This document shows, in pieces, positions 51,636 to 60,179 of a stretch of DNA of 64,000 nucleotides; the stretch's first letter is position 1, and each line of letters begins with the position of its first letter. A program made the translations under genes and the position numbers. The stretch is from the NCBI GenBank assembly GCA_028285525.1, contig JANQOZ010000023.1, forward strand, positions 80,955-144,954, given 5' to 3'. The DNA comes from Lysobacterales bacterium (GTDB lineage: Bacteria > Pseudomonadota > Gammaproteobacteria > Xanthomonadales > SZUA-38). The notes below the pieces were generated by a model. The model had not been told where the DNA came from and searched no databases. It worked only from the letters and a program-made list of their open reading frames with translations.

Positions 51636-51658
51636 GTCAGCCCAGAATTCGCTGACAT
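51634..51658. promoter_or_regulatory. Operator-like palindrome overlapping promoter
   Basis: ATGTCAGC at 51634-51641 and GCTGACAT at 51651-51658 form perfect 8-bp arms with a 9-base spacer. They span the -10 box end and the expected start site, a position typical of autorepression. Confidence 0.55.
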
Positions 51659-51669
51659 AAAGGATCTGG

Positions 51670-54339
51670 GTGCAACCGTTAGGCGACCGTGATGACAGCC
51701 TGCTAAGAACCGGCCCGTTTACGCTCGACGTCTCAAGGCGCGAGCTCCTTCGAGACGGCGAACCCGTAACACTCACGTCGACGGTCTTCGAGCTGCTGTA
51801 CTTTTTTTTGACCCATCCTGGCCAGGTTCATTCCAAGGACGCGCTCCTGGAGGCTGTCTGGCCTGGCCGGGTGGTGCTGGAAGCCAACCTGGTACAGAGC
51901 GTCTCGGTTCTGCGAAAGGCATTGGGCGAAGAGCATCGGCAATGGCTCAGAACCGTTCCTCGCGGCGGCTATGAATGGGTTTCTCCCGTTCAGCGCATTG
52001 CGCGCCCAAAAAGCCAGGAAAAAAAACGAATCGCCCTGATCATCGCCGCAGTCTCGCTCATCGCCATCGCCGGTATCTCGGTGATGCTGACATCTGATCG
52101 GGGCGCCAAGCCCAGACCCAAAGTCAAGATCCTGGCGGTAGAAATGATGCCGCAAGACACCACATCACCAGCAGGTGATGGAGCCTGGATTGCCCCGGCT
52201 GTCCATCGAATGCTGGAGTGGTCCATCAGCGGGTATGAGCGTTTGGAAGTCCATCGGGCGGGTCAGCTCGATCAGCCCGGAGTGGCGGAAGGCGGCTTTG
52301 ATCTGCTCGTCGAGGGGCGCGTCACCCGACTCGACGACGATCGCCTTCGCGTCGAGCTGAAGGGGCACCCGACAACCGAAGGTTCCGGCGTTTTCAGCCA
52401 GCAGTGGGAGGTGTCGCTGGACGACCTGCTGACCGCTTCGAACGAATGGGCCGTCGCGATCATTGGCCACCTTGTCGGCGAACGGCCCCTACCGAACGCA
52501 GCCGAGGGCAAGATCCCTCAGCAGGCTGTCGGCCACTACGGTCGGGCGCTGCTGGCGGTGCAAAAACAGCGCTACGCAATCGTTCGAGACGAACTGCTCG
52601 AGGCCATCGAGCTGGCGCCCCGTTTTCAACTCGCGCATGGACTCCTGGCGCTCGCTTACGAAGGGATGGGCTACCAGCATCTGGCCAGTAGCCATGCCGA
52701 ACAAAACCTTGCGTTGGCGGCAGGTCGGTCCGAGGAGAGTCAGCTCAACGCGCGTTTTGTATTGTCCGGCGTCAACCAGGACTGGACAGGCGCTCTGGAA
52801 GCCTGTGATCAGCTCGTGAGCCGCTTTCCGGAGAACGTGGATTACGCGCTGCTGCGCAGCTTTGTGCTCCTGAAGCTCGGCGATCCTGAACCTGCCACTA
52901 AGGCTCTGGACCAGCTTGCGGGCGGTTCGCTGACCGCAGCCCAGGAGTATCAGCTCTGGCGGCGACGAGCGGATCTGGCTTCGCTCCAGGACCGGGCTGA
53001 AGCAGCGCTATCGGCGGTAACTAGAGCAGCGGAGATTGCAAGCGCTTCAGGCGATCGGGCAGCAGAAGCTGATGCCAACTTCAGACGAAGCCTCATGCAC
53101 ATGACGCTTGGCGAAAGGACACTGGCCGTCAACCTGATGCGCCAAGCGTTGGATCGTTACGAGGAGCTGGGGGACGAGCTCGACGCGACCCGAACACGGC
53201 TTATGCTCGTGACTACAGACAAGAGCGAAGACCCCGAGCGTGCAAAAGAGATCATTGAGGATGCACTGACTTCGCTTGCCGATATCGGCAATCGCAACGT
53301 TGTGGGTCAGGCGCTGATGAACCTGGGCGTATTAGAAAGTCGAGACGGCATGCTGGCGGCGTCCGCTGACCAGTTCCTGAAAGGCAGCGAGCTTTTCGCC
53401 GAGCAAAACAATGTCGTCGCGCGTACTGTGGCGCGAGCACTGGCTGCGGTGGAGCTGCTGGGTGATGGTCAGTTCGCGCTGGCCGCAGAGACGATTGAAC
53501 GAGAGGAAAGGGAAGAGCTCACCACACTGGGTACGAGTCGGGTACTGCGCTCGCGATTGCTTATGACGTTCGCCGAAGGCGAGATCCCCGAAGCACAGCG
53601 GCTGCTGAATCGCTTGGAGGCAATCACGCCAGACACCGCTGCCCCTCAGATGCTCGCGGAGTTTCCGTGTATGAAAGCCTCGCTCGACCTTGAGAAAGGC
53701 AAGCTGGAATCCGCCGGGAGCCTGCAGGAGCAGTGCCTCGAGACGGCCAGGGAAACCAGCGAAGGTGATGTCGACGGGGCGAAGTTGCTGGGCATCTACC
53801 TGGCCTACCTGCGAGGCGATCGCGCGAGCGGTTCTGCGGCGGTTGATGACCTTCTGACGGCAATCGATCTTGGGACGCCAACCTATGAGCAGGCGCTGCT
53901 GCTTACACGCCTGGCCTGGGTACTCCTGTACTTTGATTCGGCCTCCGAGGCCGCGGCGTTGGCAGACACAGCGATCAAAAAGCTGGAGGGGGTGACCGCA
54001 CGCGCCCATCTCGCCAGCGCGCTGACTGCCAGATCACTGGCGGCTGCCTTAGTCGGCAACCGCGAGCAGGCGCTCGGTTTTCTGGAACAGGCCGGCTTGC
54101 TTCAGGATCGAATGGATTGGCGCAGCTCAACGATGTTCGAACTTACGCGAAAGCTGGTCAACGGTGAAATGGACACCATTGAAGAATTGGCGACCGGCGC
54201 ACTGGTAAAAGAACAGCGCCTGACGGCCGCGTTTATCCAAAGTCTGTCGCTGGAGCCCCTAGACAAATCCAAGCTTGACCGGACCGAGCTCGCAGGACGA
54301 TTTCCGACCCGGCCTCTCCTGCTCCAGGCTCAGCGGTAG
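51670..54339 (+). CDS. CadC-like winged-helix/TPR regulator
   Basis: This is the third large membrane regulator, 889 aa, with a GTG start and an AAGGA site a few bases upstream. It has a winged helix (residues about 10-107; LTSTVFELLYFFLTHPGQVH and LRTVPRGGYEWVSP), a transmembrane helix (121-141) and a long periplasmic helical-repeat part with TPR-like units (for example AEQHL-like, YALLRSFVLLKLGDPEPATK, ARTVARALAAVELLGDGQFA). The domain between helix and repeats is a diverged version of the TolB-like one. It abuts a Bcr/CflA transporter, whose gene is convergent with no gap. The palindrome in its own promoter suggests autoregulation. Confidence 0.85.
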   Translation: MQPLGDRDDSLLRTGPFTLDVSRRELLRDGEPVTLTSTVFELLYFFLTHPGQVHSKDALLEAVWPGRVVLEANLVQSVSVLRKALGEEHRQWLRTVPRGGYEWVSPVQRIARPKSQEKKRIALIIAAVSLIAIAGISVMLTSDRGAKPRPKVKILAVEMMPQDTTSPAGDGAWIAPAVHRMLEWSISGYERLEVHRAGQLDQPGVAEGGFDLLVEGRVTRLDDDRLRVELKGHPTTEGSGVFSQQWEVSLDDLLTASNEWAVAIIGHLVGERPLPNAAEGKIPQQAVGHYGRALLAVQKQRYAIVRDELLEAIELAPRFQLAHGLLALAYEGMGYQHLASSHAEQNLALAAGRSEESQLNARFVLSGVNQDWTGALEACDQLVSRFPENVDYALLRSFVLLKLGDPEPATKALDQLAGGSLTAAQEYQLWRRRADLASLQDRAEAALSAVTRAAEIASASGDRAAEADANFRRSLMHMTLGERTLAVNLMRQALDRYEELGDELDATRTRLMLVTTDKSEDPERAKEIIEDALTSLADIGNRNVVGQALMNLGVLESRDGMLAASADQFLKGSELFAEQNNVVARTVARALAAVELLGDGQFALAAETIEREEREELTTLGTSRVLRSRLLMTFAEGEIPEAQRLLNRLEAITPDTAAPQMLAEFPCMKASLDLEKGKLESAGSLQEQCLETARETSEGDVDGAKLLGIYLAYLRGDRASGSAAVDDLLTAIDLGTPTYEQALLLTRLAWVLLYFDSASEAAALADTAIKKLEGVTARAHLASALTARSLAAALVGNREQALGFLEQAGLLQDRMDWRSSTMFELTRKLVNGEMDTIEELATGALVKEQRLTAAFIQSLSLEPLDKSKLDRTELAGRFPTRPLLLQAQR

Positions 54340-55617
54340 TCAGGTGATTTCGGCGGCCTGCGGTTCCGGGCGGCGCGTTAGTACGACCCACATCGCGACC
54401 GCGCTGCACAGCAGCATAATGCTGGTTACGCCGGCAACACCCAGGAATAGCGTGGCGCCCACAACCTGTGCCAACACGCCGCCAGCCATCAACTGGATTG
54501 CACTGAAACACCCAGATCCTGATCCAGAGTGAGGCTGAGACGCCGTCAGCAGGCGCACCTGAAGCGCCGGGTAAGCGGACGCCTGAGCCACCGTCATCAG
54601 CGCGATCGGGGCAAAAACACCCCAGGGTCCGAGATCGATGCCGGTCGACAGAACAAACGCCAGCCCACAGGCGACAACGCTCCCGGCAGCGCCCCAGAAA
54701 ATCAGGCCGCGCTGAGAAAAGAGCGTGCCGAAGCGCGCGGCGATCAAGCTTCCCACAAAGAATCCCAGCGGCACGCCAAAGAAGTAGAAACCGTATGAGG
54801 ATGCCGGCAGGCCATAATGTTGAGTGATGAGATAAGGCGCGCCGGCGAGGAAGGCCATAAACGTACCCTGGAGCGCGGCGCCGTAAATCACCATGCGTCG
54901 ATAGGGCCGACGGCGAAGGAGCTCCGCAAACCGATGCCAGGGAACCAGCTGCTTGTCGCCCTCAACACCCTCGGGCCGGGTCTCCGGCAGCCGCAGCCAC
55001 AGCCCGACAAACAGCACCGCGGCAATGGACCCAACGACCACAAAGTTGTAGTGCCAGCTGAAGTATTCGATCAGGTATCCGCCGATAAAAGGTCCCATGA
55101 CAGGCGCGAGCATCATCGCGGCCGAGATATAGCCCAGAAGGCTGGAGGATTTCTCGTCGCCGTAGACGTCCCGAACGACGACACGCGAGAGAGAGAAACC
55201 CACCGTAGAACCCGACGCCTGAATCGCGCGGCCGAGAATCACCAGCCAGATATTGGTTGCCAGAGCGCAAATGACAGAGCCGAGGATCGCCAGTCCGACC
55301 CCGGTTAAAATGACGGGCCGGCGTCCGAGGCGGTCGGCGAGCGCGCCGTATACCAACGAACCCGCTGCCATAAAAAACAGCGACACCGATAGCGTAAGCT
55401 GGCTCAGCGTCCGACTGACACCAAATTCTTCCTGAATCGCCGGAATAGCGGGAATGAAGGATGACATCGCCAGAGGCCCCAGCCCGGTGATGCAGACCAG
55501 TAGGACGAGTAGCCCCCGAGACCCGTAATCTGCTTCCGCAGTCGAATAGTTGGGGCCGTGTGCCGCCGTGTCAGGCACGGCGCCTGTCGCCGCAGTTTGC
55601 GGAGCTACCTTGTACAT
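54340..55617 (-). CDS. Bcr/CflA family MFS drug exporter
   Basis: This is a major-facilitator exporter of 425 aa with the 12-helix layout of the Bcr/CflA (DHA1) group. Conserved features are SSFIPAIPAIQEEFGVS at the first helix, the motif-A loop YGALADRLGRRPVI, and the FSWHYNFVVVGSI region. A variable N-terminal extension of about 30 residues precedes helix 1. It probably exports small molecules such as drugs or dipeptides. It is convergent with and directly adjoins the regulator at 51670. Confidence 0.92.
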   Translation of the reverse strand: MYKVAPQTAATGAVPDTAAHGPNYSTAEADYGSRGLLVLLVCITGLGPLAMSSFIPAIPAIQEEFGVSRTLSQLTLSVSLFFMAAGSLVYGALADRLGRRPVILTGVGLAILGSVICALATNIWLVILGRAIQASGSTVGFSLSRVVVRDVYGDEKSSSLLGYISAAMMLAPVMGPFIGGYLIEYFSWHYNFVVVGSIAAVLFVGLWLRLPETRPEGVEGDKQLVPWHRFAELLRRRPYRRMVIYGAALQGTFMAFLAGAPYLITQHYGLPASSYGFYFFGVPLGFFVGSLIAARFGTLFSQRGLIFWGAAGSVVACGLAFVLSTGIDLGPWGVFAPIALMTVAQASAYPALQVRLLTASQPHSGSGSGCFSAIQLMAGGVLAQVVGATLFLGVAGVTSIMLLCSAVAMWVVLTRRPEPQAAEIT

Positions 55618-55840
55618 TTCCCTTGGCCCCCTTGGGTCGCTCGATCGCGCGCGCCGGCAATTCCGTCAGCCTCGCGTCGCTAAAGGCGTCTCGACTCAGG
55701 CTCATGGTCAAGCCGAAAGCGGAGAACGTGAGCGTCGCAGAGTAGGTATCAGCGCGTGAACGTTTTGCATGACTGAACTCAACACTTCCTGCACGAAAGC
55801 CCGTGCCGAGCCCGGAGCCTGCCTGCGGAAAAGAGACTCG

Positions 55841-56374
55841 CTAGTCGTCGCTGTTTGCGCCTGACCTGGGTTTTTCCTGCCCGTAGATGTGGATGGTCCC
55901 GTCCGTCACTCCGGCCAGTCCTTCGCAGGTCCGCAGGTAGCGGGAGCCAATGCTTTCCGCGGTCGCCATGCTTGCCTCATTGCCGTCCAGAATCACGTGG
56001 ATCACCTGTTCCCACCCCAGCGTATTGAACGCATAGTCCACACTGGCCCGAGCGGCCTCGCGCGCGAACCCCTTTCTCAGATGATCCGGCGAAGTCAGCC
56101 ACCCCACCTCGGGTTGAGGCCATCCCTCAGGATTCCACGGCCCGGTGCGGCCCACCCAGGCGCCCGTGGCTTTCTCGATTACGGAGAAGAAGCCGAAGCC
56201 CCGAATCTGCCAATGCCCCATGACCATCGCCATCTGGCGCCAGGCCTTCGCGCGGTCCAGCGGTTCGCTCCCCAGATACCGGACGGTATCCGCGTCTGCC
56301 ACGGCCCGTGCCCAGGCATCAAAATCCCGCTCGGGGTCTATCTCACGAAGTATCAGGCGCTCGGTTTCAATCAT
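55841..56374 (-). CDS. GNAT family N-acetyltransferase (RimJ/RimL type)
   Basis: This is an acetyltransferase of 177 aa of the RimJ/RimL-like group: ETERLILREIDPERDFDAWA at the start, VGRTGPWNPEGWPQPEVGW and the acetyl-CoA loop HLRKGFAREAARASVDYAF. I use the ATG at 56374; a GTG at 56395 is in frame. It follows the membrane protein gene at 56429 on the same strand. Substrate unknown. Confidence 0.88.
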   Translation of the reverse strand: MIETERLILREIDPERDFDAWARAVADADTVRYLGSEPLDRAKAWRQMAMVMGHWQIRGFGFFSVIEKATGAWVGRTGPWNPEGWPQPEVGWLTSPDHLRKGFAREAARASVDYAFNTLGWEQVIHVILDGNEASMATAESIGSRYLRTCEGLAGVTDGTIHIYGQEKPRSGANSDD

Positions 56375-56428
56375 TGGGTAGTCACCGTCCAACACGGAAA
56401 AGAGGTTCGGATAGATAGACGCAGGATT

Positions 56429-56905
56429 CTAGAAAGACATCCCAAAGGCGAAGCCAAGAACCAGCGCGTCCTTTCCACCATCGTGGTAGTCGTAGTGAAG
56501 CTGGGGCGAGATCGTGTAGGCGCCTCGTTCAAACTCATAGAGCACGCCGAGGCGGGCAACAAACAGCTCTTTGTCGTCGAGGATCTCAACGCCTGGTCCA
56601 ACCTGCATGATCAAAGCGCCGTGGCCCAGGTGGATGTCGGCAACTGCCAGGATTGTGGTCGCGTCGATATCGCCAAAAGCTTCTTCAACCACCGTACCGA
56701 CACCCAGTCTGTCGTTCAGGCGGTACTCATAATCAATGCCGAGCGTGAACGCCGTATCCTTGCCGCTGATATCGGTTACGCCAGTGAAAAGGGAAAGGTG
56801 ATGCGGACCGTACTCAACATAGTGAGGCACGTGGCCGACCGCGTCCTCACCGGCGGCGGTGGCTGCGAAGACGACACCCAGTACCGCTCCGATTCGTCGG
56901 AACAT
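56429..56905 (-). CDS. Predicted outer-membrane barrel protein
   Basis: This is a 158-aa exported protein with a signal peptide (cut near TAAGE) and an alternating, aromatic-rich mature sequence that ends in Phe (FAFGMSF), as for small outer-membrane beta-barrels. His-rich segments (HVPHYVEYGPHHLS) and paired strands are visible. I know no family name. It lies about 95 bases after the aldoxime dehydratase gene on the same strand and could be a late member of that transcript. Confidence 0.65.
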   Translation of the reverse strand: MFRRIGAVLGVVFAATAAGEDAVGHVPHYVEYGPHHLSLFTGVTDISGKDTAFTLGIDYEYRLNDRLGVGTVVEEAFGDIDATTILAVADIHLGHGALIMQVGPGVEILDDKELFVARLGVLYEFERGAYTISPQLHYDYHDGGKDALVLGFAFGMSF

Positions 56906-57001
56906 ACGCCCCTCCAGGCCCCATGAGCACCCCTTGTCTGCTTCAGACCTTACAAGGTTTTGGCAGCGGCGTCGCGTTGGTGCCAGCCGTCAGCCGGTGG
57001 G

Positions 57002-58045
57002 TCAGGGGTTGGCGAGTCCGTTCAGCAGTCCGGTCCGTGGGGCGCAGTTGACGTATTGCGCAAACTGATTGCTCGCCGGCAGTACGGCCACTTCATGCCA
57101 GAAGCGCGAGCGCATGTTCTCACCGTATTGCGGCGCGAACTCGAGAAACGATCCGAAGATGGCGTTGTGCGACGGATGGTGTTCCGCCCACTTCTCGAGC
57201 TCTTCCAGTGACTGGAAGTAGGCGTACCCGTAAGTGTGGTCCAGTGCCTCCCCCTGCTCGTCGACAAACCGCAGAAAGCGGCAGTCGTAGCAGCGGACCT
57301 CCTCACCCTCATCCCGCAGGAAATTCATGCCGCTGATCAGCGTGGGTTCGACGTCGTCGAGATACTGCTGGCGCTCCTGCCCCGCGGCGTCGGTGATGTC
57401 CTGCCCCGAGCGAATGATGGCGAGGTTGAGATTGGGCCGGACCGTTACCGAGCGGCCATTCTGCTCCAGCACCTCAACCTGGGATTCCGCTTCAAAGCGG
57501 TCTCTCACCGCGTCCGGTATCCGGTCTCGCATGCTGCCCCAGTAGGCGTGCTGCGAAATAGGATCGGTGATGCCGTCCCGCACGTTGGCGATGCCCACCA
57601 GGTGATCAGGCCCGGAGTGCAGCGTCTCGAACCGGCTCATGGGAAAGTTAAAGACCTCCCGAAAGACGCCGTAGCCTCGCTCTGAATCTGAGTGGCTCTG
57701 CCAAAAGCTGTCAAACTCGTTGGAGTCAAAGAGCTGCTGGAGCAGCGCGGGATCAAACCAATAACCGGTTGCCACGAGCTGCCGTCGCCCGGCGCTGTCC
57801 GCGTCACACTCCGATAAGTCTACGTAAGCCGCCTCGCCACTTTCGAGCATCATCGCGCGTACGCCTCGAACCATCTCGAGAGCCGCATCACGGGCCCCGT
57901 CATCAAACTGGCAGCCGATCAGGCACATCACCACAACCTGCTTGCTCTCGTGGAACTCGGACATAAACGATGGATAGGGCGGCTCCCAGTCCACCGGCAT
58001 ATTCAGCGGAAAAGACGCTTCTCGCGACTCGGTCGATTCACTCAT
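57002..58045 (-). CDS. oxd: Haem aldoxime dehydratase
   Basis: This protein of 347 aa converts aldoximes (R-CH=NOH) to nitriles with a haem b that binds the substrate directly. The catalytic residues of Pseudomonas OxdA (Arg178, Ser219, His299, His320) correspond to Arg173 (YWGSMRDRIP), Ser213 (AIIRSGQD), His293 (HHPSHNAIFGSF) and His317 (RFWHEVAV). Other conserved blocks include RFETLHSGPDHL and DVEPTLISGMNFLRD. It is the last gene of an operon with a nitrilase, so the two should turn aldoximes into carboxylates. It starts 12 bases after the AraC gene. Confidence 0.93.
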   Translation of the reverse strand: MSESTESREASFPLNMPVDWEPPYPSFMSEFHESKQVVVMCLIGCQFDDGARDAALEMVRGVRAMMLESGEAAYVDLSECDADSAGRRQLVATGYWFDPALLQQLFDSNEFDSFWQSHSDSERGYGVFREVFNFPMSRFETLHSGPDHLVGIANVRDGITDPISQHAYWGSMRDRIPDAVRDRFEAESQVEVLEQNGRSVTVRPNLNLAIIRSGQDITDAAGQERQQYLDDVEPTLISGMNFLRDEGEEVRCYDCRFLRFVDEQGEALDHTYGYAYFQSLEELEKWAEHHPSHNAIFGSFLEFAPQYGENMRSRFWHEVAVLPASNQFAQYVNCAPRTGLLNGLANP

Positions 58046-58057
58046 GAGACATCACTA

Positions 58058-59125
58058 TTAATCAGGGTCGACGATTCCGCCCTGCGGCGAAATCTCGCTG
58101 GGATTGACGCCGAAGCGGCGCTTGAAGGCACGGGAAAAATGCGCGGCGCTCGACAGGCCAACGTGGTGGGCCAGGCTCTCCATGGACGGCCGACGGATGC
58201 GACCGTCCTCAAGGATCGAGCGCGCCGCATCGAGCCGCTTGACCATAATCATCTCGTGGACCGTCTGCGGCTCATCGGCAAAAAGTTTATGGAGGTACCG
58301 CACCGAGATGTTCTGCGACTCAGCTACGCGCTGGTTGTTCAGCTCCGGGTCGAACAGGTTGTTGTCGATGAATTGACGTATCCGCCGGAGCAGCGCGTCG
58401 CGCACGCAGTCGGTCTCTACCAGCTTGCTGGTGATCACCGACGAGCTGAACGTCAGCGCAATCATGTTTACAAGATTATCCGACAGCTGGTCATTGATCG
58501 GCTCGTCCTGACTGCTCAGCTCTCCGACCAGAGAGTAGAGAAAGTTTTTTAAGATGAGCCCCATGCCCTCGTTGGCCGAAATCGGGATCGCGGTGTATTT
58601 CTCCGGTTCCATCAGGTGCCTCGAAAGAATCTCGCGGGGCATCTGCAGCACAAACTGGTGGAATGGTTTGGCAAACGCCAGCGAGTATTCCGACGCGCTG
58701 TCGTAGAGGGCAAAGGTTCCGGGCTTCAGGAGCGCCTCGCGGCCCGACTGGCTGACCACGCACTCCTGCTCAAGCTGAAAGCTGATCAGAAAGTCGTCTT
58801 TGGTCGCCCGGGCGATGCGCTGGCGAGACCGCCGCACGAGCTGCGGCATGGCGATCACCTCAGAGAAGTGGACCTGCCCTACCCCGATGCCGCCGCGCAG
58901 CACGCCGTCAAAATCGCCCCGCTCCTGGCCAGCCACCTCGCTGCAGTCCAGATTGACGAACTCGTGGTTGACCACGTCACACCAATACTCCCAGCGCGAC
59001 TTGCCTCTAAGGTCGCCGACGTCCCTCTGATAGCCATTGCGGATCACAAACTTCATGACATCGGGAATCCCGGTAGGACGGATGCCCGTCCCATCGTAAG
59101 TCTGAATGGCGCTGCTGACCACCAC
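58058..59125 (-). CDS. AraC-family regulator of the aldoxime operon
   Basis: This AraC-type regulator has about 355 aa with an N-terminal cupin-like domain (FEVNL-type; DFLISFQLEQECVVSQSGRE, KPGTFALYDSASEY) similar to the NitR/FeaR group, and the C-terminal HTH pair (NQRVAESQNISVRYLHKLF and MESLAHHVGLSSAAHFSRAF). It starts with GTG at 59125 (an in-frame ATG is at 59056) 5 bases after the nitrilase. Encoded between nitrilase and aldoxime dehydratase, it is the natural candidate to activate the operon in response to a nitrile or aldoxime. Confidence 0.88.
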   Translation of the reverse strand: MVVSSAIQTYDGTGIRPTGIPDVMKFVIRNGYQRDVGDLRGKSRWEYWCDVVNHEFVNLDCSEVAGQERGDFDGVLRGGIGVGQVHFSEVIAMPQLVRRSRQRIARATKDDFLISFQLEQECVVSQSGREALLKPGTFALYDSASEYSLAFAKPFHQFVLQMPREILSRHLMEPEKYTAIPISANEGMGLILKNFLYSLVGELSSQDEPINDQLSDNLVNMIALTFSSSVITSKLVETDCVRDALLRRIRQFIDNNLFDPELNNQRVAESQNISVRYLHKLFADEPQTVHEMIMVKRLDAARSILEDGRIRRPSMESLAHHVGLSSAAHFSRAFKRRFGVNPSEISPQGGIVDPD

Positions 59126-59130
59126 AACGC

Positions 59131-60168
59131 TTAAGGCCCAGCGGCTTCGACGCCGTCCTCAGGAGTTTTATCCTCGGCGCTGGCGGGCACCGTCGCCTCA
59201 GACGATGCCGATGACGCCATCGCTCGGGCCGGCGCCTGCGGCTGACGGTTCCACAGCAGCGCGGTTGCGTCCGGACGCGAATAATGTCCCACAGGATCAG
59301 CAAAACACTTGGCGATCGTAATAGCACCCAGGTCAATTTCTGCGACCACCAGGCCTTCCGCCTCCGGATCCAGGGTTTCTCCGAGCGGCGCGCCGTCAGG
59401 ACCGAAGATCCGCGCGTAGCCACCGCCTTTCTGAACCAGCGCCGCGTGCGTTTCGTTTTCCACCATCAGGTCGATCATCTCCTGAGAGATGACGCCGCAG
59501 GGTGCTACAACAAAACACTGCCCTTCCGCCGCATACATCTGAGACGCAGCGTTGTTGAGTACCGGACCCAGCGAATAGGCGTCGGGATACAGGCTGAAAG
59601 AAGGCCAGGCGCCCACGTGAATCTGTTCATGCAGGCTGAACATCGCGTAGCGGCTCAGCGGCTGAAGGTGCTCCCAGCACGCAAGCTGGCCGACAATGCC
59701 GATGTCGGTTTCGGCCACCGTGAGATCTGAGCCGTCGCCGTCACCGTAAACCGTTCGCTCGACGTGGGTTGGCTTGAGCTTCCGGCGCGCGGTGAGCGTT
59801 TCGCCATCCCGACCAAACAAAAACTGGGCGATGTACAGCGAGCCATGGTCGCGTTCGCTCGCGCCCAGCGACACATAGATGTTGTGTTCGCGAGCGCAGC
59901 GGGCGATGGCCCGATAGGCATCGCTGTCCGGCACAAGCGAGTTTTCGTGATACTGGCCGAAGTACTTCATGTTCAGAGCCGGGGCGTTCAGCCAGATAAA
60001 CCAGGGATAGCCGGGAATCCAGGTCTCCGGAAACGCGACCAGATCACAGCCCTGGTCAGCGGCGCTCTTGATCAGAGCGCAGGTCTTCTCCACCGCAGCC
60101 GGCAGGTCCATAAAAGCTGGCGCCGCCTGCACCGCCGCTACTTTACAGCTCGAAGATATGTCATCCAT
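59131..60168 (-). CDS. Nitrilase
   Basis: This is a thiol nitrilase of 345 aa that hydrolyses nitriles to carboxylates and ammonia. The catalytic triad is Glu48 (FPETW), Lys130 (RRKLKPTHVER) and Cys164 (LACWEHLQP). The CWEH motif is that of true nitrilases rather than amidases or cyanide hydratases. Also typical are WIPGYPWFIWLNAP and VGHYSRPDATALLWNR. The tail beyond about 315 (rich in Ala, Ser, Glu) is variable. It starts 11 bases after the TonB receptor stop. Confidence 0.94.
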   Translation of the reverse strand: MDDISSSCKVAAVQAAPAFMDLPAAVEKTCALIKSAADQGCDLVAFPETWIPGYPWFIWLNAPALNMKYFGQYHENSLVPDSDAYRAIARCAREHNIYVSLGASERDHGSLYIAQFLFGRDGETLTARRKLKPTHVERTVYGDGDGSDLTVAETDIGIVGQLACWEHLQPLSRYAMFSLHEQIHVGAWPSFSLYPDAYSLGPVLNNAASQMYAAEGQCFVVAPCGVISQEMIDLMVENETHAALVQKGGGYARIFGPDGAPLGETLDPEAEGLVVAEIDLGAITIAKCFADPVGHYSRPDATALLWNRQPQAPARAMASSASSEATVPASAEDKTPEDGVEAAGP

Positions 60169-60179
60169 GGTCGCTAACC

